Shown: one piece after another, positions 45,480-57,411 of the stretch
How the letters are laid out: each line of letters starts with the position of its first letter
Position numbering within the stretch: the stretch's first letter is position 1
Assembly: GCF_019320115.1 (NCBI RefSeq)
Contig: NC_089582.1
Location: 116,876,637-116,940,636, forward strand
Direction of reading: 5' to 3'
Length of the DNA stretch: 64,000 bases
Origin: Miscanthus floridulus
Taxonomy: Eukaryota; Streptophyta; Magnoliopsida; Poales; Poaceae
Notes under the pieces: generated by a model
What the model was told of the DNA's origin: nothing
What the model saw: the letters and a program-made list of their open reading frames with translations, nothing else
Database searches by the model: none
Position numbers and translations under genes: made by a program

Positions 45480-48400
45480 GTGGAGGTTTCTAGGAAAGAA
45501 GGGGAGAGAGCAAGGGAGAAGAGAGGAACTCACCAAAATGTCGGACTGGAGGTCGTCCACTGTGAGGGCGTCAGTGCTGGAGGGTGGCGCACTGGAGGGT
45601 CCCTAGGAAGGAGGAGGAGTTCCCGCAACCTTGTCCCGGTGAGGTGGTGTCTTTCCTTACCTTCCACGAGCATGGGTTAGGATACCCCGCGCACTGGTTC
45701 CTACGTGGGCTCCTCAACGAGTGGGGTCTAGAACTACAACACCTCAATCCGACGGGGGTGCTGCACATCACTGGCTTCATCACCATCTACGAGGCTTTCC
45801 TCGGGATGGAGCCGCACGTGGACCTCTTTCGGCTCTTCTTCTTTGGGAGGGCTATGGCGGACTGGAGTTCGGCCGAGATCACTTTGATCGGAGGCTTCGC
45901 CCTTTAGAGGAAGCCGCACGCGGGAGGCTCGTATCACGTGTACTCCCCATGTGACTCCAACCGGGGATGGCATGGGGAGTGGTTCTACATTAGGAATCCG
46001 GTGGGGGCGCCGTTTTTGGCGTTTACCGGCGGGAGGCCGGTGAAGTAGAAGAGTTGGTCGTGGGGCTGCGCCCATGTGGAGAAGCACAAGGTGGAGGCCA
46101 TCGAGGAGGAGCTCTGAAAGCTCGTAAGGGGCAGCCACGATGGGGTGCGGGTGTTCCACACCCTTTACTACCGCTAGGTCACACCGTTGGCGGAGAGGAT
46201 GCACCCGATGTGGAAGTTTGATGGCTAGTTAGACCTAGACCGCGCGTCGCCGTAGGAGCTGTCGGACGACGAGATCTATAGTCGCATCGGCCGAGTGCTG
46301 CGGCTGAGGCCTAAAGAGACGGTGGTGGGAAAACCCATACCATTTAACGCCTCGATCGTGCCCTTGCTGGTATGCTCCCTTACTTTGCTCGTGCTTTTTC
46401 CTCTGCCCCTCTTCTTTTTTTTATTTTGGTTCATTCGTTCCGTAGGGGCTTGGGAGGTACAAGTCCTAGCCACACCTTCCCAAGGGGCCAGCGGGCCGGG
46501 CCCGACAGGCCGCCCAGAAGGAGGCAGCAGACGCCCGAAAGAAGAAGAAAACCAAGGAGGTTTATCGAAAAGAAGAGAAGAAGAAGGTCGCCCGGCGCGT
46601 GAGAGCCAGGGAACGTGCGAGCGACGTTGAGTTGGAACTCATGTCGGATGATCCTACAGATCTAGATGACATGGTCTTCTTCGACAAGGAGGAGAGTCAG
46701 GAGGTCGTTGCGACCTCGGCGGTGCATCGCGACCCTGTGGCGACGTCTGTTGGTTTGGAGCATGAGGCCACGCGGCGCACGAAGGTTCCTGCGTCGAGGA
46801 AGCGTGTGGCTAGCGCGGACACCGTTGGTGAGCGAGCAGCAAAGCGGACGCGGTCACCGCGCCCCTCGACGGCGTTGCCAGCTGCATCGTCACTTGTGGC
46901 GAACGCGGTTGGACGAGCCGGGCGGCGGCCCGACGACTGTGCGGCGACATGACCGGTGCCAACGCCGAACTTGCGGCTAGAGGAGGCCCCGCCTGTCGTG
47001 GGTGCGGCCGAATAGTCTAAGCGGTCCGTGGGGCAGACTAGCGCCCGGTTGACACATGACTCACAGTCGGGGGGACGCCCCGCCCGCTGCTCCGACCAGA
47101 GAGCCCTGAGCTAGAGGTCGTAGCGACCCGCAGGCCGGGCAGGAGCCGATTGGGACGACTCCGACCCCATCTAAAGTGAAGGGGTGTAGGTCACAGTCCG
47201 AGAGCGGTCCTCGTCCTGTGGGCCCATTGTCGTCGGAGCCTGTCTTCAGAGTAGTGCCGCTCGCCACCCGGTATGTTTCTTTTTGTTGCTTCTTTGACTT
47301 TTAGTGGTCGAGTCTTTTTGGAGTGTGGCTTACACACGATTTTTGTCAGCGGCCGGGAGACGCCGGGGTTGAGCATCGCCCCAGCCTCCATGCATGAGGT
47401 CTTGAGGCCCACTCTGTAGCGTGTTGCGGTGAGCGAGGGGGGCAGTAGGGTGGTGGCGGCGAAGCCTTCCCTTCTAGGGGTGTTGTCCCCTGGGGCGGCT
47501 GCTGGTAATGTGACAGCGGCGGCGACGTTGTTGGTGACGATCCCGATGTCGGTGGCAGAGGTGGCGTCAGAGGTAACCCTTGTGGCCCCTCCTCCGCCAG
47601 TCGCTGTGGAGGAGACAAGGGGGGTGAGCTCCCCACCTCACCGGGTGGAGGGCTACACGCCATGTCCCTACCGTCGGAGTCGAAGTCGCGGGAGGGAAGC
47701 GTGGCCAGGACAGAGTTGGGATGCCAGGCGGCGTACCATGCGAACGTGGTGGTGGAGATCCCATCTGACGATGAGGCCGATACCATGGCGGAACCACCGG
47801 TTTCGCCGCAGGAGCTGGCGGTGTCGCTGCGGGAGCTGGCGGTGGTCCGGTTGGAGGCTGGGCCCTCCGGTGGTTCATCGGAGGGTGACCTAGAGTGGCC
47901 CTTCCCTGAGGACCCGTCGAAGGTGAGGTTCGTCCTCCGGGATTCCCGGGAGCACCAGCTCTAGGACATTTTTGGGGGGCAAGGGCATGCCGTGGTGTCT
48001 GAGCTCACCAAGTTGTCCGCGAAGCTAGAGAGCACCCAGAAGCAGGCTCAGTTTGCCCAGCAGCTGGTTGAGGTCGACCTGCAGCTCGCCGCGGAGGTGA
48101 GTTTCTGGTACTTCTCCTTGCCCTTTGAATCTTTTATCGGTTATTTTTATCATGTCTGTTTTTCATAGTAAATAAGGAAGGTGTCATCCCGCCAGTCGCA
48201 CTTCCTCTGGGCGAAACATGCCCATATGGCCGAGCTTGAGCACCGGGTGGAGTCCGCCTACCGCGAGTCCTAGGTTCGGGCGGCTGAGGCAGTCGCGGCA
48301 CGGGCGGAGGGGGAGCGTGCGACAGAGCGGGTGACTACTGCCGAGCGAGGGCTCGAGGCGGCAAAGGTCCGCCAGGCGGAGACTAAGGCGGGGCTACGGA

Positions 48401-49340
48401 CGTCCCTAGCGAACACTGAGGCGGCGCTCCAAGAGGCCTTGGCAGCCCTTGAGCCGGAGCGAGCCGCCCTAGATTCGGCATAGAAGGCCCTGGAGGCAGA
48501 GCAGAGGGCCCGGTCGGAAGTGGATCAGGAAGTGCTCATGCTCCGGGACCAGGTGATGGGGATAGAGGACACGAGTGCCCGGCTGTGTGAGCAGGCGGCT
48601 CAGTAGGCAGAGGATCTCTCCACCTTTGAGGCCTCTCGCATCGGTGCGTACCTTTTTGTTTTCTCGTGGTGTTGATTTTTTCCCCTGGCCTATTTCTGAG
48701 CTTGTCGCCCTTCTTGCAGAGCTGGGTGAAAAGGTGAAGGAGCTAGGGCGAGACCTAGAGACAACCAAGGCAAAACTTTAGCCGGAATGTCGAGGAGCTG
48801 GCCAAGTCCCATGAAGAGCGACGTGCTCTCAAAGGGGAGCTTGGCTAGATCCGCAACGTTGTCTAGCTCATCGTCTCGAAAGTCTTTGGGTTAGCGCCAA
48901 GTACCAGCGCGCTCGCGGTGCTAGTGGAGGTCCCAGACATAGTCAAGGACCTTGTCAGGAGCGGGCTATTTTATGGAGCGTCGGGGGTGCTAACCTCGGT
49001 GGCGACGTACCACCCGAATCTGGACTTCGCCATTATCTGCGGTGGGTATGCTGAAGGCCTGAGTATGAAGGACATCCAGTCAATCGGGGTGAGCCTGCTG
49101 CCGCATGCGTGGTCGGTGTCAGAGCAAGTCTCCGCCGAGTGGGTGATGGATGTTCGCCGTCAAGACATGGCCCGAAGCATGCGTGGAGAGGATGCCTCCG
49201 AGCCTACAGATAGCACGGAGCCTGGTTCGGGGGGGAACATCGCCTCGGCCCTAATTGAGCCAAACATCGTGCTGCCGGGGAGCGAGCAGCCTTCGCCTTC
49301 GTCGGTCGCGCCATCAGTAGATGCCGCCTGGTCAGTTTAA
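45480..49340 (+). pseudogene. Antisense ORF of the Gypsy element, PF04195-like plus coiled coil
   Basis: The N-terminal part (45584-45907 and on to about 46370) has PGEVVSFLTFHEHGLGYPAH, then HITGFITIYEAFLGMEPH and FRLFFFGRAM, the 'putative gypsy type transposon' domain. Introns are suggested at 46369-46445 and near 48097-48175 and 48645-48719 (GT…AG). A variable acidic/basic middle follows, then a heptad-rich region at 48000-48780 (ERATERVTTAERGLEAAKVR) likely to form a coiled coil. A conserved C-terminal part (48918-49340) contains FYGASGVLTSVATYHPNLDF and stops at 49340. Many in-frame stops are present (for example 45905, 46050). Its function is unknown. It runs opposite to gag of its own element. 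Confidence 0.7.
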
Positions 49341-50039
49341 TACCTTTTTAAATATAAGTAGTTAGTAAATGTAAGAAGTTTAAGTTCGTGGGGGGGACCC
49401 CTGTGTAAAACGTTCGTGTGTGTTTTGATGACTGCAATCAGTTTTTGTTTTTGTAATGGAGTTGCTCCATTCATGGAAGCTTGTTCCCTTTCGTTCCTTA
49501 GTCCTACCTTAGCATAATTTTGTTTTAAATTTCTTTCTTTCTCGTACCTACCCGTTTGTTCCGTAGGCTGCAACTTTGCGAGCTCGAGGCGTGGCCCACG
49601 AGGCTCGGCCGGTCGTAGCTGTAGGAAAAGGCAGGGTGCGGTCAGTTAGAATGTTCTAAAGCAAAGTTATGTAAGGTAAATCAAAGGAATGAACTGCCCT
49701 TTCGTTCGGGTAGGAAGGAGTTTCTCCATACGAAAGTAAAAGAGTACTTAAGGTAAAAACAAAAACAGAGGGGTAGTAGAGCCCCCGAGCGCCCCGAGCC
49801 GAAAAGTGTTTGTGTTGGGGTGCTCCTATAGGAGCATTCGCTAAGTAAAGGTAAGACTGAAACTTAGGAAAAGAAGAAAAGACATAGCTGTTCCAAGGTC
49901 CTCGGAGAGAGCATCGTCGTCGTTGTCCTTCAGTTAGCAGGCTTCCGGTTGGATCACTTCAGTCGTCTGGATCCTTGCCCGCTACGCCCCTGCCCTTGGC
50001 TGCTGCTTCCTCGCCTTCTTCTTCCCTTGGCCTGCCAGC
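49341..50039. other. Region between the antisense ORF and gag, pol deleted
   Basis: The 3' flank of the antisense ORF (T-rich) runs to about 49570. A low-complexity stretch with AGCCCCCGAGCGCCCCGAGCC follows. Protease, reverse transcriptase, RNase H and integrase signatures expected between gag and this point are absent on both strands. Confidence 0.55.
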
Positions 50040-51606
50040 CTACCTCAGTAGGCGCTTGAGGAGCTGGCAGTCCTTGTAGAGGTGCTTGATGGGGGTAGTC
50101 GTGGTTGGTGCACGGGCTCTCCATAAGATCATGGAAGTGGCCCGGAGGGTCTTGCTGGGGCTACGTGCCTGCGTGATCGATCGCGGCGACCGACGCGAAG
50201 TTAGCCGGTTGGCGGCGATCTTTTCCGATCTTTTTTCCCCTCTGTGTGGAGGGGCCCTCGTCTTGATCTTGGCGCTTGGCCTTACCTTTGTCGCAGCCCC
50301 CATTAAAGCATGGCGGAAAAGGCGCTTGCTAGAGGTGTTGGACAAAGGTCCATGGTTCTAGGCTGTCAGGGCTGGGACTCCGGTCGACGCTACGCGCGTC
50401 TCGATTTGGCCTGAGCCGCGCTTAGATAGGCGGTCAGCATGGGGCGGTCGTCAAGTCAAGACGAGGTGCGGTTGTGGCTTCTTGTGCCGCAATCGGTGGT
50501 TGTGGCGGTGACAGGGTGTAGTGCCCCATCTGCTGCGTCCCTATTCCCTGGACGGGGAGTGAGGTCACGAGTCAGCGTCGCGATACGGAGCACTCCGCTT
50601 GTTGAACGGCGGCGGTCTCCACCAGTGCCCAGAGATTTTGGTGGATCACCTGTTCGCGAGGGTCGTTCGGCTCAGACAGGCTGCGTAGGAGCATTGCCGT
50701 GGCGACAATGTTCTGACTGGCCCGAGCAAACTGTGGGGGGTCGGTCCCCTGAACTGGGGCGTTGCGCTGGGGCTGACGGGCGCGACCCCGAGCGCCGCTC
50801 GTCGATCTATGCGCATGGGGCGCAGGGTGGTGCGCCGAGCGCACTGGTGCAGTTGGTGGCAGATGCGGCCACTATCGTCGTAGATCTTCCCCATGCTCAC
50901 ATGTGAGCTTGGGGGTCTTCGCGTGATGGCCCAGCGGGGCGTGGGTCCAGAAGGACTCTGTTACCCCTAGCAGCTGTTCTAGGGCATCCGCCACAGCGTA
51001 CTCCCGGGACCGACGGTGGCTAGGCGCCACATCGCCGATGCTGGAGCCGTCACTCCCGACGTCGTCATCCATGATGTTGAGGAAACAGGTGGGAGCATAG
51101 CTCGCCATCCCCACGAACTCAGACATGAGAGGGTGCGGCGCCAGCACCTATTGGAGTCCCTGGGCGTATGCGTCCGTAGAAGACGTGAGGCCATAGGGGA
51201 ACCGGCCGTATGGCGGCTGCGATGGGGACAACGGTAACCCACCAGGTATTTGGTGGAAGATAGAGCATAGTAAGTAAATAACAGCATGTATATTACTCAC
51301 AACGGGGTTTGAGCAGAGAGTTTGCTCAGAATGAAGCGTAGATGCCGCGCCGTCGAAGTCGCACGTCCCAGAGTCGATGGAGGACGTCCCTCCGACGGGT
51401 GCTGGGTCGCGAGCCTCCTCGCGGAGGTGGAGTACGCCGAGCCGGTCAGCGATGAAGTCCAGGCTCCTGAAGCGGAAGGCCTGGGATGGCTCGAAGACGG
51501 GTAGAACCCGCATCCCGGCGGGCGAGAGTGCGGGGAACTCCAGCGAGCCGAAACGAATTGTATCGCCTGAGACCGCCACGGCGGGGGTGGCGGAAAAATA
51601 GGCCAT
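50040..51606 (-). pseudogene. Gypsy gag, decayed
   Basis: The frame starts at MAYFSATPAVAVSG (51606), just after the primer-binding site, and stays in one frame to 50572 through stops at 51148 and about 50845. It includes MSEFVGMASYAPT, NIVATAMLLRSLSEPNDPRE and LVETAAVQQAE, typical of RIRE2-like gag. A later segment (50040-50345, different frame) ends HLYKDCQLLKRLLR, like the zinc-finger-adjacent end of gag in this lineage. Gag would build the virus-like particle of the element. This copy is non-functional. Confidence 0.75.
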
Positions 51607-51640
51607 CCGATGACCGAAAAGTGTTGAACATACAGCGTCT

Positions 51641-51660
51641 TCCCCACGGACGACGCCAAC
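51641..51660 (-). promoter_or_regulatory. Primer-binding site of the RIRE2-like element
   Basis: Immediately after the LTR end (…CCGACA) the minus strand reads GTTGGCGTCGTCCGTGGGG, the usual motif at this place in grass Tat elements. The tRNA species was not determined. Confidence 0.65.
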
Positions 51661-52850
51661 TGTCGGTGCAGAAAGTGACCAACTAGTAAATATTTGTAGT
51701 TTTGCTGTACATTGTGATTGGAGGTGGCCTAGCACTCAATGACACAGGATTTATACTGGTTCAGGCAACGTGCCCTACGTCCAATCGGGGTCGGTCGGTG
51801 ACTTTATTCCTGAGCCCAGCTGCTCGAAGTCTGTAGTGGGGTTACAAACGAGAAGGAGAAAGGAGGGGGTGCACAAGAGGTTCGGTTGGCTCCGATCGGA
51901 AGGGTTGCGGTCGGAACTTGGTGGTCATGCGGTTGTGAGGTATTGATGTCGATCTAGTGAGTCTGAGCTTTAAGAAGTCGATCTCCCTGGTTGGAGAGAG
52001 CGCATCCCCATTTATAGATAAAGGGGATGGCTTTACAGGTGAGAGAGAGAGTACGGATGTTTCTAAGCCTTGTCTCCCACACTGATGAAGATTGGATCAC
52101 GGTTGACACCCCCAACACTATCGATGTCGTTGTAGAATGTCAGATGTGCACGGGAGGTCGAGCTATCTTCTTCAGGAAGGATGGACGCTGGTACCTGCAA
52201 ATACTTCTTGATGCCTAGTGGCATGTGAGGAGCCACGCTATGTTCACCCGGTATGGCAAATCCTGGAGCTCATACTGTGATCGATGTGCAGAGACACGCG
52301 GGGGCTTACCGTATGGGAGTTGTTAGCGGTCCCTACAATACTTTGTGTCAGGGTGGCTGTAGAGCACTATTTCGTGCAGGGTATGGTCCCTGGTATAGTG
52401 GTTTTAACTTGTGAGCCATGCCTTGCCTTTCTCCGCACGTCTTCTGGTTCCTTCCGAACGGGGTGCCCCTGGTCGGATGGCTCCAGTCGGCTCTCAGTGC
52501 GCCTGTTGGAGAAGAGCGATGAGTAGGGTTCTCACGAGCCTCGGTCGTGGGGTCGGAGTCGCGGGATCGGAGTAGGAAGCAGCGTTTTGGGCCAGGCTTT
52601 CCGATTGGAGAGACCGCTTGGAGACGGCTGGTGCCCAAAGCGAGTGCTTCGGTCGGAGAGGTGGGCCGAAGAAGCTGACGAACGGGCACTTGTTCTTTTG
52701 GGTAGACCTTCCGGTCGCCGACCGGACTGCCGTTCCATCCCGTTGTGTTTTAGACTCTTGGGCCGGCCCATGAACTATATGTTGTTCGCCTGGGCCGAGC
52801 CCGGGCGTGGAAGCCGATTCTCGAGGGACCCCAGGTTTATGAACCCGACA
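51661..52850 (-). repeat. 5' LTR of the RIRE2-like element, complete
   Basis: 1190 bp, TGTCGG…CCGACA ends. A TATA box (TATAAAT) lies on the minus strand at 52010-52016. The 5' portion on the minus strand (52638-52850) is repeated at 43311-43523. Confidence 0.85.
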
Positions 52851-53836
52851 ATGGCTATGTTTGGATCCACAGAACTAACAACTAGTTGACTAATTTTTAG
52901 TCCCTAAATATCAAACAGACGGACTAATTGTTAGTTCATTAGTCATGGACTAGTTGTTAGTTCACTAGTTCACTTATAGGAGCTAATAAAGACATGTTTG
53001 GATCAAGAGAATTAACAACTAGTTGACTAATTGTTAGTCCATAAACATCCAAACAGGTGGACTAATTATTAGTCTACTAGTCATGTACTAGTTGTTAGTT
53101 CACTAGTCCACTTAGGGTGTCCCCAATGGTTCATAAATAGTTAGTCTAGGAAGAATTTTATTGGATATCAAGGAGAGAGATCAAATAGCTAGCGACTCCT
53201 AAATAGCTAGTCTAGCATGATCTTACAGAAACAACTCCCTCACAGCTCACATAAGCCTCCACTACATTGTTTTTTTTATTATTATTTCTAAGTCTCATCT
53301 AGCTAGCTATTTGCAAATTATGAGCACACTCAGATAAGAGCTAATAGGACTAATTGTTAGTCTAGTCCATCCAATAAGACTGGTTTGTTAGTCTCGTCCA
53401 TCAAACATAGTTACGGTTGCAACTTATAACAGAGCCAGATCTAGGTGCTTCACTGGCACTGGCCCAGCCGGGCAGCCCGGGGCGACACATTTTGTCGCTG
53501 GTCTGCACCACTGTGCCATGGATCTGCGGCATCATTCGTAGCCCTGGCGCCCTCGATCTTAAAAATCTGAAGGACTGGCACATTTGCATGCATTGACGTC
53601 TGCACAGCCACTGGTAACGGGTTCACATGTAGGGATGGATTCTGATAGAATCAATACGTATGGATAGCATTATATTATATACCATATTTTAATTCAAATA
53701 GGGATATAAATACAAATATTATAGATATGAATGTGAAACGGTATCTCAAATTTGAATTCTCAATCTTGGCGATAACGTAAATCTATTTACTTGTCAAAAA
53801 GTTTAGTAGAACAAGATTGTTATGTAGATAGAGTAT
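52851..53836. repeat. Triplicated unit, copy A
   Basis: A segment of about 1 kb beginning GGCTATGTTTGGATCCACAG and ending TTATGTAGATAGAGTAT matches copies B and C. It contains two internal direct repeats (GTTTGGATC…ACTAGTTGACTAATT…), a stretch with CCCCAATGGTTCATAAATAG and a conserved short minus-strand ORF (53401-53589). The left end is cut by the RIRE2-like LTR. Confidence 0.8.
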
Positions 53837-54240
53837 TGTCGGGTATCGATATTAAGGGATACCCAGAGGAAGAAAGTTAACGGCCACGAACATTAATTCG
53901 TCCGGATAGTCCAAGACATATTTAAGGCCTCGCCCGACCCCGAGGGCGCGGGCTCCGTCTCACCAGACCCCTCGGGTGCGGGCTCCGTCTCGCTCGACCC
54001 CGAGGGCGCGGGACCCGTCTCGCGAGACCCCACGGGCGCGGGCTCCGTCTCGCCCGACTCCGAGGGCGCGGGACCCGTCTCGCCAGACCCCGAGGGCGCG
54101 GGACCCGTCTCGCCCGACCCCGAGGGCGCGGGACCCGTCTCGCCAGACCCCTCGGGCGCGGGCTCCGTCTCCCCTGACCCCGAGGGCGCGGGCCACGTTT
54201 CGCCAGACCCCTCGGGCGCGGGCTCCGTCTCGGACTCTGT
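53837..54240 (+). repeat. Truncated Gypsy LTR in copy A with 30-bp tandem repeat
   Basis: It starts TGTCGGGTATCGATATTAAG after AGTAT, the same site as the complete solo LTR at 60525. At 53934-54232 lie about ten copies of a 30-bp unit (CCCGACCCCGAGGGCGCGGG plus CTCCGTCTCG). Only a few copies are seen in the related LTRs at 60620 and 61860, so the array has expanded here. Confidence 0.8.
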
Positions 54241-54377
54241 CTCACCAGAACCCTATTATATTATATTGTCTATAAAAGGTTGTATTTTTACAATCGATAG
54301 ATATTGCAATGGTGGTTTCAAAAACCATTCCTGATAACTGTTTTTGACCGACCATAAAATTTGTTTCTACAATAGTG
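54241..54377. repeat. CACTA 3' end fragment
   Basis: The text GTTGTATTTTTACAATCGATAGA…AATGGTGGTTTCAAAAACC resembles 31850-31880. It ends TTTCTACAATAGTG, the complement of a CACTATTGTAGAAA terminus. Confidence 0.5.
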
Positions 54378-55305
54378 TACTAAATACTCTACTAATGTAC
54401 CTTAAATATCCTTGTTGGTGTGCAGCTGTAACTGGGACAGATGTGAAATGTCCGTGAAGGTGTTTCGGTTGTATCGACACGAATACACAATTACTGTGTA
54501 GTTCCCCCATGCATGAGTGAAAAAACCGCCACCGCCGCCACCCTTCCCGCCAGGATCACCTTGGTCCTCCTCCTCTCTCCCATCCGATGACCTCGCCGGT
54601 GGCCAGATAAGTGGGGACCCACGAGGTGGTGGCGACGATGAAACACTAGAATAATGTTTGTCCGGCCTCTCATTACCTCATGGACATTCGATTCGGCGTT
54701 GATGAAGGGCCAATGAGAATTTGGTCCGTCAGATCTCTTGGTTTTAGATCCCAGTGGCCGTTGGTGTGTTTATCTAGAAACAATCAATTAGCTCTCTTCA
54801 CGATTATTTCGACCTCTTCTTATGGTTTGTTCTATTGCAAGGTCTGGCGTCTCCAATTCTCTGATCTAACGGTGAAAGATGGTAAGCCTGTGTTCCTTGT
54901 AGGGTTCCTCCAGCCGATTTATTTTCAGTGGGTTCTAGATCTCGTTGTCAGCGACGAGAGGATTTTGTGGTCTTCAAAGCATTGTATGGCTAGGGAGATT
55001 GCAAGTGTCCCTTTCCGTTGGTGTCGTTGGTGTCTCTTCGTTGTGTTTTTTAATCTTTGATAAGCTAGAAACGATCAAAGGAAGAAGATGACTGGTTTTG
55101 ATCTTCAATGCACTTTTATTTTTTAGAGCTCATTTTATATCAAGTTGTCTTTTGTACGAGCTATTGTTTTCGTTGATATATATCAGATATGAGACACCCT
55201 ATCAAGTGTCTTTCTAAAAAGGACAGCTACTGTAGGTTCAAAAATGGGCACCGATACGAGTTTGGAAGGGGAATAAAACCCACCCTACGACGTCTACTTG
55301 CCATT
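54378..55305. other. Intergenic, no gene recognised
   Basis: An ORF at 54680-55060 (plus, 126 codons; VWRLQFSDLTVKDGKPVFLV) has no domain I recognise. I do not call it a gene. Confidence 0.4.
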
Positions 55306-55590
55306 TAAATCATGTTACATCGAATACTTAGAGCCTATTTAGGAGTATTAAACATATATTAATTATAAAACTAATTGCATAAGCCATGGTTAATTCGTCA
55401 GATGAACCCATTAAGCTTAATTAGTCAATGATTTGTCAATGTGATGCTATAGTAAACATGTGCTAATCATGGATTAATTAGACTTAATAGATTTGTCTCG
55501 CAAATTAGTCACGGCTTATGCAATTAGTTTTATAATTATCTCTTGTTCAGTCCTCCTAATTAGTATATACGATGTGACCCAGGTTAAACT
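55306..55590. mobile_element. Hairpin MITE
   Basis: Left arm …AATTATAAAACTAATTGCATAAGCC and right arm GGCTTATGCAATTAGTTTTATAATT… are inverted, with more pairing outwards (ATGTTACATCG and CGATGTGACCC). The right arm alone reappears at 59374-59430, showing that a duplication breakpoint fell inside this MITE. Confidence 0.7.
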
Positions 55591-56056
55591 AAGGCTATGT
55601 TTGGATCCACAGAACTGACTAATTTTTAATCCCCAAGTATCAAACAGATGGACTAATTGTTAGTTCATTAGTCATAGACTCGTTGGTAGTTCACTAGTTC
55701 ACTTATAAGAGCTAATAAGGACATGTTTGGATTCAGAGAACTAACAACTAGTTGACTAATTATTAGTCCCTGAACATCAAACAAGTGGATTAATTTTGAG
55801 ATAAATGCACCGTAGGTCCATTAACTTTTTGTGATGTGTCATTCAGGTCCATTAACTCTGAAAGTGCAGGTTTGAGTACATGAACTTTTAAGTTGTGTCA
55901 TTTAGGTCCAAATCTGTCCGTTTAGGGATTAGATCCTACGTGGCAATGCATGACAGCAGCCACCATGTCCATAGGTCATGTGAGCAGCACGTGAGGACTC
56001 TTTGCCAATTATTTTTTTTTACCAATAGCCCCCTATGCTTTCCATTCCCTCACTCT

Positions 56057-57411
56057 TCACCCCCTTCCTCTCCCTTCCACCTCGATGACCTGCGTGGGCG
56101 AGTCGGACCACGCCTTGATCGGGCCCACGAGGCTGGCCAGGTTCACCGTCTCGTCCCCGTCGCCGTAGACCACCTCCTCGGGGTCCTCGTCGAAGCCGAC
56201 GTCGCCGTACACGAGGCTCTCCACCGTGTGGACGCCGGTGCCCACCAGGCACGTGACGGGCACGCCGGGCTCCGGCAGGGCCTCGACGAGCGGGCGTATC
56301 TACGCGCGGTACGGCTCCACGCCTTCCTCGAAGCCAATGTCCCGGAAGAACCGTGTCATGTTCTTGGCGGAGTAGGAGCGGTTGTGGCTCCGTGACACCA
56401 CCAGCGTGGTGTTGCCGAACACCTTCGGTGTCGGCAGCAGGCACAGGTTGCTTTCGGCGGTTCGCTGCTCGTCGCGGATGAGGGACGCGTCGACGAAGGG
56501 CACCCCGAGCGTGTTGCCGGAGGCAAAGGTGAGCATCTCCTGCACTGACCCACCCCACGGCGTGGAGAGCGTTACGAGGCGCCGCACGTGCGCCGCGCGC
56601 CACTACGGCGGGCTACGCTCCAGCAGCTGCAGCGCGAACAGGCCGCCCAGGCTGTGCGCCACCAGGATCGTGGGCCACCCGCCGTTGGCCACGCACGCCG
56701 ACTCCACCAGCAGCCTGAGCCGCTGTAGGTACGCGCTGCCCACCTACGACAGGTGCCCCGGCCCGACCAACCCGTACCGGAAGTCGTACGGCGCACCGAA
56801 CAGGCCACGGTCCTCCTCGTAGCCGGCCTTCTCCTCCAGCGTGGTATGTACCCCTTCAGGAGCCTGCACAGCACGCGTCAAAGTGTTCATCATCACGTCA
56901 CGTCACGTCACCGACGCGTCAACTGTGCGAATGGGAAATGCTTATCGGAGTACTCCTACTTGATGTTGGGGTCGAGGTAGCGGAGGGTGGAGGTGGAGCC
57001 AAAGTCGGAGACCTTGGTCTCGACGCCGGGCGCGTTGCGGTAGTCGTCGGTATCGGCGTCGTAGGAGAGCGTCATCCGCTCGGCAAATCACCTGGTGAGC
57101 GGCGCGACCAGCACGGAGGGGTCGAACCAGAGGCGGAACCAGTCGCCGTGGCCGCGCACGAGTGGCCACACCCGGCACACCAGGCTGGACGGCTTGTAGT
57201 CCTCCATCAGCCGCGCCTCCAGCTGGTTGCTGCCCGCGCCCGGGATCAGCACCACCGGGTGCTGCTGCTGCTCCGCCACAGCGCCAGCCATCCCGGCGCC
57301 CGCCCTCGCCGCCGCCGACATGCACAAGGACGAGCTCAGCGACAGCATGACCACCATCGTGGTCGCCACTGCTGGCACATGGGCCAGCCAAAGGCGCCTC
57401 CCCATGTCCAT
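56057..57411 (-). pseudogene. Captured lecithin:cholesterol acyltransferase-like gene, truncated
   Basis: Plant LCAT-like proteins are membrane-associated or secreted acyltransferases/phospholipases with an alpha/beta-hydrolase fold. The start at 57411 (MDMGRRLWLAHV) leads into a hydrophobic signal-like segment, then HPVVLIPGAGSNQLEARL and FRLWFDPSVLVAPLTR. A 96-bp intron (56864-56959, GTAGGA…GTGCAG) is retained, so capture was at DNA level. Exon 2 has the nucleophile motif AHSLGG (56642-56659), then TPWGGSVQEMLTFASGNTLG and the likely acid region YGDGDETVNLASLVGPIKAW. The part with the catalytic His is missing because the terminal repeat begins there and supplies the last codons and stop. 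Breaks: TGA at 57086-57088, a 1-nt deletion near 56845, TAG at 56744-56746, 56603-56605 and 56300-56302. No activity is expected. Confidence 0.85.

Larger units (their letters stand above)
43311..52850 (-). mobile_element. Gypsy (Tat lineage, RIRE2-like) element without pol
   Basis: The complete 5' LTR lies at 51661-52850 and is read on the minus strand. A primer-binding-site-like GTTGGCGTCGTCCGTGGGG follows directly. Gag occupies 50040-51606 (minus). No protease, reverse transcriptase or integrase is seen. On the opposite strand at 45480-49340 lies a long ORF region of the 'putative gypsy type transposon' family. A polypurine-like GGGGCTCGGGGGCTCC precedes a 3' LTR at 43523, of which only 213 bp remain (43311-43523). 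Additional antisense ORFs between pol and the 3' LTR are known in grass Tat elements such as Grande. Here the element depends on others for mobility. Confidence 0.8.

Noticed and set aside
52638..52850. First reading of the Gypsy element as plus-strand
   Set aside because: The primer-binding-site-like sequence and gag both read on the minus strand from the 51661-52850 LTR, so the element is minus. The plus-strand ORF is its antisense ORF.
53934..54232. Regular repeats suggesting a CRISPR array
   Set aside because: Units are contiguous without unique spacers, and the DNA is plant nuclear LTR sequence.
53922..54275. Arg/Pro-rich 78-107-codon ORFs
   Set aside because: They are translations of a 30-bp tandem repeat inside an LTR fragment.
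54680..55060. 126-codon ORF
   Set aside because: No domain, no clear promoter or splice signals, surrounded by transposon fragments. Not enough to call a gene.
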